DNA from: Cristatella mucedo
Taxonomy: Eukaryota; Bryozoa; Phylactolaemata; Cristatellidae
Direction: 5' to 3'
DNA length: 64,000 nucleotides
Assembly: GCA_009760855.2 (NCBI GenBank)
Contig: WPIO01000018.1
Coordinates: 3,164,001-3,228,000, forward strand
Position 1 is the first letter of the stretch. Every line of letters starts with the position of its first letter. Of this stretch, positions 1 to 12,784 are shown piece after piece. The notes under the pieces are model-generated. The model ran no database searches and had not been told where the DNA came from. It saw only the letters and a list, made by a program, of their open reading frames with translations. The translations under genes were made by a program, and so were the position numbers.

Positions 1-1780
1 GACTCCTTGGTCACCGCAATCTCAGTGAACGGAGTGCCTTTGTACTCGTACAAGTCGTCGAACAGCGAAAAATCTTTCTTCTGAGCCGTATCAGAATGTA
101 GAGCTGCCGATTCCATAGCTGAAGACGGCGTAGGCTCACGGCTACGACACAAAGGGTTTACTGATCGACAGCGATGACCCAGACTTGGTATGGCCTCGGC
201 CTGGCTCCGCCTGCCCCATTTTCCAAGATCAACAGAGCCCAGTGCGGAGCCCGCATTTGTTTGCACGAACAATCCCAGACGAATGCTATTGGCATGTAGT
301 CACGCGGGTAAATAGTTGGCGACATTGGGAGCTGAGTCCAGAATACTGATCAAAATCTTTTATATTTCCGCACAGTGTACGACCTTTGTCGAGAGTGTGG
401 CCTAATACGTCAGCCACAAAAGGAAATCTAGCAGACAACTTACGGGAGTCGGATTACGATGGGCCACTTATACCGTGGCAAATAATGCTGCAACCAATCG
501 CTTGCGAAGCTGACGTTTTTGAAGAGCGACGTCGACGTATGAATGGAAAGCTCTGCCGTGCACGTTGACCCGAGGGCCGCCAGATCACATCCGCATCCGC
601 AACTGGCTCAAATCATTGAAGAATGGCAGTGGGAAAGTCGAAGCACCAAACTGCCGAGTTCGTGCGAAGCGACGCTCGAGAGAAAATTGCCGTGGCAATG
701 ATGGCTGACGTACTAGTGTAACGGTAAACAAAGGGCTTGGTGTCAGTGTCAGAAGACCTGGCGCTCGTTCGTGCTACCACGTTTGATGACAGAAGCTGTC
801 CAGAAGGCCGTGATAGCTGTCTAAAAGGATTTTCGCTCTGATTGTTGGTTATTTTAAATCCAAACTTCCTGACGGACTCGTTTTTGGATGAATCTTCAAC
901 CGAACCAGTATTGTCTGCAGAATCGACATTAGGTTTTCAGTCACTAATCTCAGTAGTACGGCCAGATGCTGCGTGTGAGCCATGCGTCATTCTGTCGGTG
1001 GCTTCTTTAACGAGTGCGGAAACACTAGTCGAAGTGTCACCACTGCAATTACGGATCTATATTTCCAGGCTCTACTGCTTCTCTTTGGCCTGTCGGTAGT
1101 CACATGGTAAGGCCATTGCACTGTGTCACTTTAGAGAAACTGGCTTCGATCGGAAATCGCACTTCAACTACGTCGTGCTTACTTGATACACCACGGTCCG
1201 TCGTCTATCACAAATCCGTCCGCACAAAGAGGTCGTTAGCCACATACTTGAGAGGCGTCATAGGAAACCATCGCCCCTGGGAGCACCAGCAGATATCAAA
1301 TGAAGCCGATCAAAGATGCTGCGAAGTTTTAGCCGCTCAATTAAAACGACGCGATAGAACCGGTAGACCATAGTTGCATTCTTCAAGAGGCCAAACTTAA
1401 ACCGAAGAGTATAATTAAGTTTGAACCAAAATTCTCTATTTCAGAAACTAGAATGGCACTATAAAATATCATAATTGACAAAGAGACGGAGTTAAAAAAG
1501 GTGGACTTTACTTCTTTTTAAATGCCACAGTCATGTAAGGGATTTTTCCCGCGTCAGCCGCGAATTTGCTCGAGGCTTAGTGAACAGCGAGCTAAAGGCA
1601 AGGTGACTAAATAGAATAAGGCTAATAAGAGGCAAACACAAGGACTTGAACCAGTAGAGCGGGTGCTACGTGGCATTTCCTGTTAAGGAACTAGTTCCGA
1701 TAAGGAGGCACAATGAAGCAGTCTATAACTGAATATTACTTGTTTGTCGTCGTTAACCTACTTTATGACAAATGTTGGTT
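1..1780. other. Unassigned 5' stretch with a weak decayed coding trace
   Basis: No recognisable gene. On the minus strand from about 1,040 down to about 300 one frame runs roughly 240 codons with only about three stops, fewer than expected by chance, and reads as a Ser/Thr-rich protein (for example SVSALVKEATDRM, then PFVYRYTSTSAII). The plus strand of 842-1,373 also holds two back-to-back frames of 85 and 89 codons, so strand is undecided. It could be an old pseudogene, a retroelement relic or chance. No family is recognised. A homology search of both strands would settle it. Confidence 0.2.
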
Positions 1781-1945
1781 GGAATGATGTGATGTAATTC
1801 GGATTTTGCGATATTCACGACGGACAAACCTAGCTGTAGAGTTTCATAAAAATGTATGCACCTAGGCACACTGGCAGAAGTTCTGCAAGTGATGAGTTAC
1901 AGAAGTCGTGATGATTAGTCACAAATGCACGGATTAGCTGGATGT
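1780..1945 (-). mobile_element. L2/CR1-like LINE fragment, strongly decayed
   Basis: Matches by eye the minus-strand version of the reverse-transcriptase C-terminal region seen intact elsewhere in the window. The order of words is the same: the part encoding the 'QNSAARLVC' segment, then '[10 protein letters not shown]', then the 'LVHAFVTS' segment. Many substitutions and small indels mark it as an old insertion. Confidence 0.55.
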
Positions 1946-4900
1946 CATCCCAATATATTTGGCCGACAAACTTGTGCAATTTGCATAATTGAAACAAGAC
2001 TGGATTTACTTCGTAGCTGATTAGGGAGCCTAGTTTACGATCAGTTTAGAATAGGAGCAGCCAGATGGCCTACGGCTATAGCAAGGAAATGTTGGCGGAG
2101 CCTATTTTGACGGCTAGGTCTTACTTGCAGCTCGAGAATTTACAGAGTCCGGCCTGCTGAAAGGCAGAAAGGGATCAAAGCAGAGGTGCAGCTGTGACGG
2201 GAACATTAAATTACAAAGAAAGCCTAGATTTTTCTGTGCGATAGCGTCAGCAAGTAAACGGATTCACGCACGGCTAGGAAATGGATCCGCAGAAACTCAT
2301 TAAAGCATTAAGAGTGGGTGGGCCACAGGATAACAACAGCTCTAAATATCAGCTAAATAACAGCTCTAAATATCATGATATTGTAAGCAATAAAAACTTT
2401 GCTAGCATGGCACGTAAGCTTAGTGAAAATATTTCGCCTGTTTAAAGCAGGTTGCAGTAACATTTTTTTCTTTGCCAGAATTAGAACTGTTGGTTTCGCA
2501 GGCCATTTTAAGTTGCCTAGTAAATCATCCATTTAACTACATCTACATGTACATGAGTGCACGTATATATAATTAGTTAGCGACTTTTGCCATTTCAAAT
2601 AATGCTAATTAGAGCGCAACAATAAGGTAAACATTTACAATTGACTATGCAGTAAAACTTTTATGAACACAAGAAAACTATTTGGATCACTGCAGTATAT
2701 GAAAAGACATTTCAAGAACGCCCTTTTAAATGTACGCTGGAAGGTAACTACTGAGTTTGCCTTTCTAGCTCATACGTGAGCAGCCACTATTTGCCATTAT
2801 ATTATAAGCATATGTCACTAAATCAAAAGAGCCCATTGAGCACGCACTTTTGCTGGTCACTGACTTACCCGATGATATTAGCATTGAATTTTTAGGACAG
2901 GGTTACCATGAAATACTTTTACCAATCGCCAGTAGCAGTCGCAAGAACGCATAGAGAGATTGAATTTCCGCTGAATATGAAGAGATTCTAGTTCAAATAT
3001 AATAAGCTAAAACCGAAAACAATATGCAGCTGCACTGACACTGCGAGCAATAATTATTTATGATTGAGCTTATATTACAGTCGTAAGATTTAATTGGCTT
3101 AGACCCGGATGGCGTCCTAGCAAAATGGCTGTCGCTGTGAAATTGCCTGTGATATTTCCGCTTTTTATTACTTAAGATCTGAAAACCCGTGTGCAGAAGT
3201 GCTTCAGAAGAACTGGTAAGTTCAATTACTTACAGGCTCATTTCGAGCTTTGACCAATATTCAAGGTGCAATTATGCTACTATCAGCTGTCCTTCTCGCA
3301 AGATTATAATTATGTTTTCAGGAAATCGTTCGCTCTTCAAGATTCAGGGCAAAGAATTGTTTAGCTGAAAATTGCTGATGATTGCTTCTGCGTGAAAATG
3401 AGACATCAGTGTTTATTCTTCCTATTGAGCTTTATTGCGAAAAAAATTTGAAAAGCGGCCAAGCATACACACATGAAGTTACTGGTCATACATCCATACT
3501 ACTGAGGAGAACTTAAAAGCTTTCGACAAACAAATATTAATCATTAGCATTTCAAAAATACTTTTTATTTTTAAATAACTTCAGTCACATCTTGTATTAT
3601 TTTTAGCTTTCATGGTAGTTAACCGCAATGCAAAAACGCTTACTCGACTTTCCAAAAGACAGGGTAGCTTGGTATTAAAGTAGACCTAGTTTTCAGTCAT
3701 GCAGAAGAATAAAGTTTGCACCTCCTAAATTATCCACTGGATGCAAGAATATAGATTATTTGATCAAGCAACTCAAAATCAAAACGAAGATGCGCCAAGT
3801 ACACATGATTATCATGACTTGCATATGCATGTGGCAATTGTGTTCGGTAATACAAGCACTCTCTTTACATGTCATGGTTTAGGAACGAGATAAATATCTG
3901 GAAATAAAATAAAGTAAGTTCTCTGGTAGTTTTAACAATGACGTTTAGCTGTCACTACTGACATTAGGTTCTTTGTGGAGTCGCAAATTGATAACAAGCA
4001 TCAAGCCCGCGACGCTTTAAAAAATAACGAAAACTTGGAAATTGTATATCATAGGCTACTGAAAGGATACCGTGTAGACGATGAAAACAATAATAATAGA
4101 ATAATAATAATAATAACATTCCGTCGTTCCTCCAGAGCCTAAAGACATCCCAACTTCTGTCTCATGCTAAATGATTCACAGGGAAAGAGTCAGTATGCAA
4201 TGCAAACTGCCATATACTGTATCGTGCTTACTTACGTATTGATAAGTATCATACTTAAGCCAGATACTGAGGAGAAGATCCTAATGCGTCTACGGTTTGG
4301 TAGTACAGCTGGCTCACAATGTGCACTTCATTAAGCACAGGCATTCATTCAAAGAACACAAGAATAAAAATACAATGTCACGGAGCAAAGAGAAATATCT
4401 CACCAGGACATATTAGTCTACAGCAGGTACAAAAGTGATACATTGTCATTGTGGTTAGTGACTGAATCCGAAAGTTAACTTCCAACTTTCAGAGCTTAGG
4501 AACTAAAGGATCGACTCCTAAAGATTTCAACTTGGTTCACGGAATGGCGAGACGACCGGCAGGTAGTGCGATAGAACACTAAAAGACCAAGGGAGTCGTG
4601 GTTAGATTCCTTTACATTTTGGAAACTTGTATCATAAAAAATACAGCTATTTAAATTATCCTATTATTTTTCTATGTAATCTGAATGCTGGTTCTACTTA
4701 AATAAGAGTTAAAAAATCACTAAGCATAATTTTAGAGGTAGATCTTTGCTTTCAAAACTAAATAAAATTGAAATTATGCTCACAATAAATATGTATATTC
4801 TTGAAAATGTTGATAACATCTACCGAGACAACATCATGGCTGGTGATGCTTGCCAAACCTCTTTTACCGACATCATCGAATAAAAAAAGTAGCGAGTCTT

Positions 4901-5060
4901 TGTGATCATGTTTTCGTGGTCGCTAGAGTTGCCCGGGAAATCAAAGATAAAAAGTTACAACAGTGAGGCTTAACTGATAAATACATGGCGCCCAGAATAA
5001 GGTCAGTAAAATTGTCAGGTTGCAACTGAATAATAATTTATTTACTTTTTTTAAATACTG
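1946..5060. other. AT-rich intergenic DNA, no gene seen
   Basis: Low-GC DNA with stops in all frames and short homopolymer and AAT tracts (for example around 4,085-4,120). A block at 2,260-2,345 recurs at 5,275-5,360 (listed separately). A tRNA-like B-box word near 4,590-4,610 is too weak to call. Nothing else can be supported. Confidence 0.5.
2260..2345. repeat. Dispersed repeat, copy 1 (second copy at 5,275-5,360)
   Basis: The stretch starting GCACGGCTAGGAAA and ending CAGGATAA matches 5,277-5,360 with about 80 percent identity by eye and the same order of words. Both copies lie in AT-rich DNA, same orientation, about 3 kb apart. Family unknown; it may be part of a longer decayed transposon or a local duplication. 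Confidence 0.5.
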
Positions 5061-5274
5061 ATTTTGGTTTGGCAGTCTTTACAGTTGCAAAGGTGCAGGA
5101 TGCGGCAATTGCTTCAGTATCTTCTTCCGATGTCTCGTTTCCCAAAAACGAAGATATTCTTTGGATGCTCGGACGTGCCCTTAAGTCCTGCGAATAAACA
5201 ATACCGTTTACAAAAAGTATATAAATTGCTCCGTTCTATCGAGCATTCAATTAGAGAATTAGCAGTTCGGGTCT

Positions 5275-5360
5275 TGGTAGCACGGCTAGGAAAATGATCC
5301 ACAAAAACTTTGAAAGTATTAACAGTGGGGGGCTCCAGGATAAAAACGGCAAGGGTAACA
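5275..5360. repeat. Dispersed repeat, copy 2
   Basis: Second copy of the block at 2,260-2,345, beginning GCACGGCTAGGAAAATGATC. The antisense 120-codon reading frame that covers this copy (5,476 to 5,114) matches nothing I know and is not called as a gene. Confidence 0.5.
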
Positions 5361-6829
5361 AACAAACCTGGCTGAGCATTCAGGTAGGCAAATAAAATAA
5401 TGTGGTGCATTCTTCGTATTCGTCGCTTCAAGAGTACTCGATAGTGACAGAAAGTCATTGGATTAGTCAGCTTCACGTTTTTCCAAAAAAACTGGAAGGC
5501 AGAGAAGTGCAGTCCATTGTATTAAGTGTTAAATTGAGTGTAGAAGGTGATAAACAAGTAACATTACACCCTATTGCAGAATCAGGGTTATCAGGGAGGG
5601 TTAAGTCCTGCCAAAAATTATAAATACGTATGAAATCTGAAGTCTTTATTTGACTGGGAACAGTGGCTGCAGAAAGATTGAAAGTACGCTCCGATCTATT
5701 CATTCGTCGTCGCCACGTCTGTTTCTTTCTGGACCAAGCGCAATAGTAATATACTTGTGTGAAATCTTTTTCTAGACGCATCACAGATGCTTTAACAGAT
5801 TAACATCAGTGTATTGCCAGTGAAACCGTAAATACCAGCTCTGAAATTGAAGCATGCTAAATCAGCCAGATTGCGACTATTACTGATTATTTTTGGTTAA
5901 TGAATCGTAACAGCGAGAAGTTATTCAGCGATTATCTACCCCGAAAGTTCAACAAAAAGCCGGAACCACTTCAGAGGTAGTCATTCATATGGCTACCAGC
6001 ATTTGGCGTTGTACTTATAGCTAATTTAAACGCCGACATTAAATTGTAATCGAGTTTTTGAACATTATGACCAGTTTTGAACGGCCGCAGCCATCAGTCA
6101 TTATGTCATTATCAAATGGACTTCTTTAAGATATGGATATTGACTGGCCAGGCTGAAGCATTGGTGCTCTTTGTCTCTACCGCTCTCTGATGTCTCTGGT
6201 TATATCTGATCGCATTGGCACTACACCTACGAGCTTCTTGGCGAAAGTCCAATGAGCATGACTTCCCAATTATTCGTCGTCTTTCAGCTGACTTTAGCAC
6301 TGTTTCAAGTGTTGCGTTGTCAGACTAATTCTTCCAGAACATGGACGCAGCTACTCGATATTTCTAGTATCAGCACAAGTAAACGCACAAAGAAGGTCGG
6401 CTAGCAGCAGGCCAAGCAGTTTCCGAGGTATGAACATGCATTATAACCTTAAACAAACAAACCTCCAAAACTCTCTGTGTATAGTGAACCACCGAGTCGC
6501 CTGCGGTTGGTAACGAAATGGCTTCCGCCATAAGATTTCGGACCGCTTCAGTACAACCAGCTACCAGAGGCCAGCAGAGTAGCGAGAGGAACTCGAGTGA
6601 GCAGTTCATTCTACCTTCAGCTGTTTGCTGCCGTAGGTTTGGTCTCTAACTCTGTCAAAGCGAGATATCTAGCTTAAGAGAATGTAGCAGCACCTCTGGA
6701 ACTCAGCTATGGGACTTTCTTGTATTCCCTCTCCCAACCGAACATTGATTATGGTACCAACGATGCAAACATGGGCCTGAAGGTAAACATTCTTCATATA
6801 CTTCAAGATAAACAACTCCATATTCATAA
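5361..6829. other. Unassigned stretch, no gene seen
   Basis: Short overlapping frames occur on both strands (up to about 100 codons), none with a recognisable domain, signal peptide or splice context. No repeat family was recognised. Confidence 0.4.
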
Positions 6830-8730
6830 TATTAGCAGTCTTTCGAATCTACTGTTTTGATTTCACCCGACAACAAGCTACCAATTGTGGCAGTAGTCTA
6901 TCACCCACCAGGTACCAAGTCCTGTGTCTCAGATTTCTCTGATCTCATTTCAATTCTGTGTGCAAGAAATCGATCCTTCCTCCTTATGAGTGATTTCAAA
7001 ACTCAGTTTTGTACCTTATCTGACTCCTTCAGCACCAAATTCCATTCGCTGACTGAGTCGTTGTCTCTCGTGGCTCATTTGTATGGCCCTACTCACATCA
7101 AGGGTCACACATTCGACAACACTTACTCCTGCAATTGCATGCTATCATCACCAATTAGTCCCAAATTCTGTTTGTCTGACCACATGCAGATCTCATTCAC
7201 TCTAAATGTGTGCCCTCTTCCTCACCTGAAATCACATGTGAATCGTGAAACTTCACGATCCTTAACATCGATGCCGTCCAAGCGACAAAATCTATTTCAC
7301 ATCTGCCGCTCAACTTCCCGTCTGACTCGTCATCATTAGTGGATTGCTACAACACGACACTAGCTGACACGCTCGACGAGTTTACACCTATTGACTAAGC
7401 ATACTGCGCGCCCTCACCAAACAGCCTAAAGCTTACAGCAGACGCTAAAATAGCTAGATCTGCTAAGTGTAAGTTTGAAAAAGCCTACAAAAGATCGGGA
7501 CTGACTGCCCATGGGCATGCGTACGCTGAATTCTGTGAATCATCCGAGGAACCTCTGAAGTATAGGGTACCTCAGTGCTCTGTACTTGGTCTCATTATTT
7601 TTGCGGTTTATAATCTTCCTCTTGCATATGTAATGGCAAAGCTTTGCTTTGAGCCCTCCCAGCCATCAAGCGCACCGAATTCTCTTAGCTCCCTTGGTGC
7701 ATGCACTGATGACATTCGCACATTAATGGTAGCAACCTTCCTTAAATGGAATGATGATAATACCAAATTACTAGTTATGGGCAAACCAAGAGTGATTCCG
7801 AAACCGGAAAGGTTAAAGCTCATGATCGGCTCTGCCAGCATACCTCCAGTTGAATCTGCACAAAATCTAGGTTCCTGTTCCAAAGTGACCTTGCATTTGA
7901 CGACCACATCAGCTCCACAGTCAAGTCTGCGTATTACTTTCAGCTGCATAACATTGCTAAAATTTGGTCAGGGATATAAATGGTAAAAATTAAACAGCGA
8001 CACCACAAGTAAATTAGTCCGTGCATTCGCGACATCCTGTCTTGACTTTTGTTACCCACTGCTTGCTGGTCTACTGGCCTGTGCCATCAGGCTCTTACAG
8101 CTGGTGAAAAACTCTGTAGCTAGGCTTGTCTGTCGTGATCATCGAAGTTGCCACATCACACCACTTTTCACCAAACTGCACTGGCTCTCAATCAAACTAG
8201 GCATATTCTTTAAGGTTTCGTCACTCACTTTATGTTTCCTTCATTCCTTGGCTCCAGCCTATCTATCAGATCTACTCCATCATCAGGCTAAGCATAGCAC
8301 CAGCCGCTTTTCAGAATCTAACAGTATACACATATCTCATACAAATCGCAAGTCCTTTGGAGACCGGGCCTTTCGTTCGTGTGCTCCCAAAGCCTGAAAC
8401 TCACTTCCGACTTACGTCACGACATCTTCTGACGTGCCCACATTAAAAGAAACTTGAAACGTATAAATTTTACACAGCATTTACCGGATCCCTGTGATTC
8501 ATTCTCTTATGTTCTCATGCGTGCTGACACTGGGCATGCTGCTACTAGCCATACTTGCATGCTGATCCTGTGCTTGTCACCCCTAACCATGTTATTCTTG
8601 TTGTTTATTGAGCATGCTACCACTAACCTATCGGTCGTGCTTCCTTTGCAGCCAATACAAACTGCTTAGAAATAGATTGAGTTCTCTGAGGTCACAATAT
8701 TAAATTTATTATTATTATTATTATTCTTAA
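6830..8730 (+). mobile_element. L2/CR1-like LINE, internally deleted, with 3' tail
   Basis: A degenerate non-LTR retrotransposon. About 6,857-7,250 encodes the C-terminal half of an endonuclease/exonuclease/phosphatase-type domain: VVYHPPGT near the start, a decayed DFN motif (SDFK), and LSDHMQISF replacing the usual SDH motif. From about 7,560 it resumes in the reverse transcriptase at the 'VPQCSVLG' segment, but the catalytic YADD region is deleted. It then continues through the usual C-terminal region ('LVKNSVARLVC', 'LAPAYLSDL', 'SFGDRAFRS'). The 3' UTR ends at the conserved hairpin (about 8,668-8,700) and an ATT repeat. Frameshifts and stops show it is dead. Confidence 0.85.
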
Positions 8731-11700
8731 CTGTGATAGAGTTCTTTAACTAGGTGATTTTGCAAGCCCGCGGTGAGTAAGATCCGCTTATTCTCAGAGA
8801 CCATATTCTCCGGCAGTAAGAACCTGATCGAATCATCTATTCGTAATGCAGTAATGATGTGCTTTCTGTTATTAACATTCTGGCAGCTCTTAAAGTGGCG
8901 TGACCAAGAGCCCTAGCTTAATGAAATGGACATTAATATGCCAAGTTCACAACTGCAAACATGGATCGAAAAAAGAAAATGATCATTTTCGCCTACAAGT
9001 TTCTTGCATATACCCTTTCAAAGTGCTAAATATATGCTTAGCAGTCGCAGTCAAACCTGGTCGTATCAAAATTAAATGAATTAATCGGTATACTATTAAT
9101 GGTATCCATGCGACACTCGTCCTGACTGAACTGAAAAAACTGACAGCTTCGGTAAAGTTTGGAAATTCCTCAACGCCTCATCCGTCTGGATGACCGTGTG
9201 AAAGCATCGAGGCGGCAGTCTCAGCAGTGGTAAGTCGATGTATGGAAAATCGATCGCGTAAAACTTTGATGCTAATTTGTCAACTAGTTTGTCGACATTG
9301 AACGCTGCGAATTGATTTCTGGATAAATGTAGGCATGCAGCCAGCCTAAGCATTTCCATTGATTCCGCCCTGAATAGGAATTCGAGCTAAAATGAGGACC
9401 CTATCGGGCATGGCTGTGAATACGTCGACGCGAAATACATTTATCATTTGTGTTCGTGATCACATTTTGTTGAGGGTGGCCAGTTCTGACGTAGCTGGCG
9501 CTCATGTCCGGGACTTCGATACCGTACAGGAGAAAGAGCTCAGTCACTTTGCTCACTAGATCATTTTAGCTAGATTTCTGCATCGCCTTCAGCATTTTGG
9601 CACAAACTAAAACAAAGTGCACGGCGTTCAAGATATTTTGGTCTTCTTTCTGTAGCAGTTAGATAGTTCGTGTGTTCAACAATATTAGATCCATCCGATG
9701 CAGTATGAGTGCAAATGAACGTCAGCACGCTAATCAGAAGTATCGCTGCTTGCGCTCGCTGATCGAACGTACTTTCGTCATTCTCGACCATCTCAATAAA
9801 CTCGACCGTCGCCTGGAACATGCTGATCAAGTGGAAAAAATACATAGCAAAATGACGACCAATGTTTGAGTCGCCTCGGCGACCTAGGGTTCGTCTGCTG
9901 AGTCGGACCATGTCCTGTCTCCACCTACAGCTCACTGATCAGAGCCTGCATCATCTCTTTCTGCTGTTTGAGTCATTCGTCATTGCCCTTGCCTGAACCA
10001 GTTGAGACATGAATTATTTCATTAACTAGCGAAAAGAACAATGCAATATTAAAACTGCCATATTTGCAGGAAGCAACCAGCCCGAGTTGGAGCTTGTGGT
10101 CCGAACAGTGACCAAAGTAAGCCAAAGAAGTTCACAATTTTTACTTTTTACTTGCGTTTTTAGGCTACGGATTTTCCTACTCATATAGGTTGCCCCATCA
10201 TACGCCTAACCGCCGCAATTGCCCGCGAACGGACGTTTACAATCATCAGGTGGTTGTCGACGATTGGCAATGGTGGTAGCAGCATGTGTCTCGAGTTATG
10301 CGCTTCAGGTCGACGGGTCGTTCATGCAGAATAGCGATCGAGACTTCGACGAAGCAATTCACGACTGCCAACAGCTCCTTCTTGCTGGCAACACTCGTCT
10401 CATCCGCCTTAACGCAAAAGTGTTAATCACCTTGCTCAGCGTCCAGACGATCTCGAGTGAGGTTATCGCTACGCATTGATGATATCTTTCTGAATAGATG
10501 GCCTGGTCCAAATGGAGTTCTTAGAGGCGTTCTTGAGTGTGACCGCATTCAGCTCAGCGTTCCGTTTGTCGAACACCTTTAAGAGCTCGGGGAAATTTCC
10601 GCAGCTATTGGAATCGTCCGATTCATCGTGCCCACGAGTCACACCTCGATCCATTAGATACCGAATCACGTCGACTGACCCTTCCAAGCGAGTCCGAATG
10701 TCAGCATGTCCTTTTCCGTTTGCTTTTGAAAATCGTGTTTTCCAGAAAAGATGTGCGTGACTGCGTTTAGCAAGTCCTTGCGCATCCATACCGACCGATT
10801 ATGGGATGATTAAATGGCGCCTTCGATGCTCCAGAAGTTTGCTACCCTTGCCGCCTGCTTTTATTTCTCCAATTTCAGAATCCTTCAGTAATGAACGCAT
10901 CGGAGCCGTGGCGACGGGAGCCGCTCTCGGCTAGCAGAAAGCAATAGAAGCAGTACACCTCAGTTTTAAACGGGTGCTTTAACCGATCTTTCTAGTGGCG
11001 AAGTTGGACTTCACCGAATGCCTTGGATGGGTAAACTAAATTATCAGAAGGACGTGGTGGTAGAATGAACCGACTGCTCAGGAGGTAGGATCGACGAATC
11101 TCGTCAGCAATCTTGAATCGTACGATTTGATCGCCGCTCTTGATACGGTGTCCCGATCTGCTTGATCTCGGTTCTGCCAATGGCCTAATTTTTGGTTGAG
11201 GACGATCTCATCCACAATCGTTGAGTCGGGAGTCAAATGGAGGATGATGATGGAGAATCCTTAATGACAACAACATAATCACATATTGATGTTTGAATCT
11301 TCAATTTAACTAAAAGTGATAACACTTGACCATCAAATACATCCTCGCCGGCTCTGAGCCACGTGGCTCTTCACCGAGACTGGTCAATGACGCTATAGTT
11401 GTTGGTCAGCATTGTAAAAATCTCGGTCACCTATTGCTTAATGATCATGATTGAACAACCAAAGATCCCATAGAACTTCTCAAATTGATCGAGAGCGAAC
11501 CTGAGAGTCGAGGTGTCTTTTGTTTTCTATCTGCCTCACAACACCCAAGTAGAGCATGTAGTTCCGTGTTGAGATCCTCAGCACATTCGTCTTAATAATA
11601 ATTAGTCTTTGCTCCTCTTCAACATCGGCGACTGAGAATTTGAAATTTGAGAACTGAGAACCGGCTCAAATTGACGTTAAACAACTACTGCAAGCTGCAT

Positions 11701-11759
11701 CTCACGGGCAGATGACCTTTGCAATTCAGAAAAAATGTGAACATTTAATAACTTTTGTG
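8731..11759 (-). pseudogene. Unassigned region, possible decayed ankyrin-type gene
   Basis: No intact gene. Several minus-strand pieces look like eroded coding sequence. From 10,789 to 10,469 a 106-codon frame contains GSVDVIRYLMDRGVT, which resembles the second half of an ankyrin repeat. From 11,180 to 10,992 a 62-codon frame reads IRRSYLLSSRFILPPRP. Near 11,480-11,590 there are DQFEKFYGIFG- and TNVLRISTRNYMLYLG-like strings in different frames separated by stops. This suggests one old protein gene broken by frameshifts, but no family beyond the ankyrin-like string is recognisable and chance is not excluded. Confidence 0.22.
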
Positions 11760-12600
11760 TGATTTAAATAATAATATCATAATGATGCATTTGTATAGCA
11801 CCCTCTGAAAACTGAATCTCTGTCTAGGTACTTTACACATGCTGCAAAGAAAGTGTTACCAGATGTTAGTTAGTAACATCCACAAGCATCAGACATAGTG
11901 TAAGTAGGTACATGCACACGAAGGAAGAATCAAAGAGACCCACCAAATGCTGTAATAAATAGGTGTTTTTTTGCTTCTTTTAAAATGTGGACAAGTCGGT
12001 AGATGTCGTGAAGCAAGTCGGGAGTGAGTTCCAGGCTTTGGTATTATACGAACTAAAGGCACTGCCTACAAAGAATTTGAGATTTGTATGAGGTGTAGGT
12101 AAATAGTTAGATTCCAAAAAAGCAGGTGGTACGACGCTTAGCTTGGTAGGGGAGTAGATCTGATAAATAGGCTAGACCTAGAGAGTGAAGGGATCAAAAA
12201 GTGAGTGACAGAACCTTGAAGTCGATGCGCTGTTTGATTTGGAGCCAGTGCAGGTCGGTGGGAAGTGGTATGATGTCGCAACTGCGACGATCAGGACAGA
12301 CAAGCCTAGCTGCAGAGTTTTGCATCAGCTGTAAGCACCTGATTGCACTGGCCGGTAGACCAGCAAGCAGTGAGTCACAGAAGTCGGAACGCGATGTAAC
12401 AAGTACATGGACCAATTTGATATATTTTAATAGTAATAGTATCCCGATGTAAGCAACCCCGAATTTCGGCAATGTTATATAGATGAAAGTATGCAGACTC
12501 TATTGTGGAGTTGATGTGGTTTTCTAATGAGAGGTTACTGCGGAACAGGACACCTAGCTTAAGTGCAGATTTAATAGGATACATCCAGATGGAGCCAATT
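11760..12600 (-). mobile_element. L2/CR1-like LINE 3' portion
   Basis: Minus-strand element whose 3' hairpin tail lies at about 11,795-11,835 beside an AAT-rich stretch, followed by 3' UTR and the reverse-transcriptase C-terminal region (12,194-12,584; 'QNSAARLVC', '[11 protein letters not shown]', '[18 protein letters not shown]'). Truncated at its 5' end near 12,600. Two frameshifts are visible between the two longest frames. Confidence 0.85.
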
Positions 12601-12738
12601 TAGAGCGTCCAGTTTTCCTATTTCTGAATCACACTTGGTGTGCTCATAGCTAGTAAGTTGGTGATGCTTTAATACTATGCGCTTCGAAACACGCAATGCC
12701 GATAATATTTCTGACCGGACCAGTTGATGCGTCGCTTT

Positions 12739-12784
12739 ATTTATATATATATATATATATACATATATATGTATATATATATAA
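12739..12784. repeat. (AT)n microsatellite
   Basis: Alternating AT with interspersed CATATATATG, directly visible. Immediately 3' is a short direct repeat of GGGACCCGGGTTC/GGAACCCGGGTCC words (about 12,799-12,832). Confidence 0.9.
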
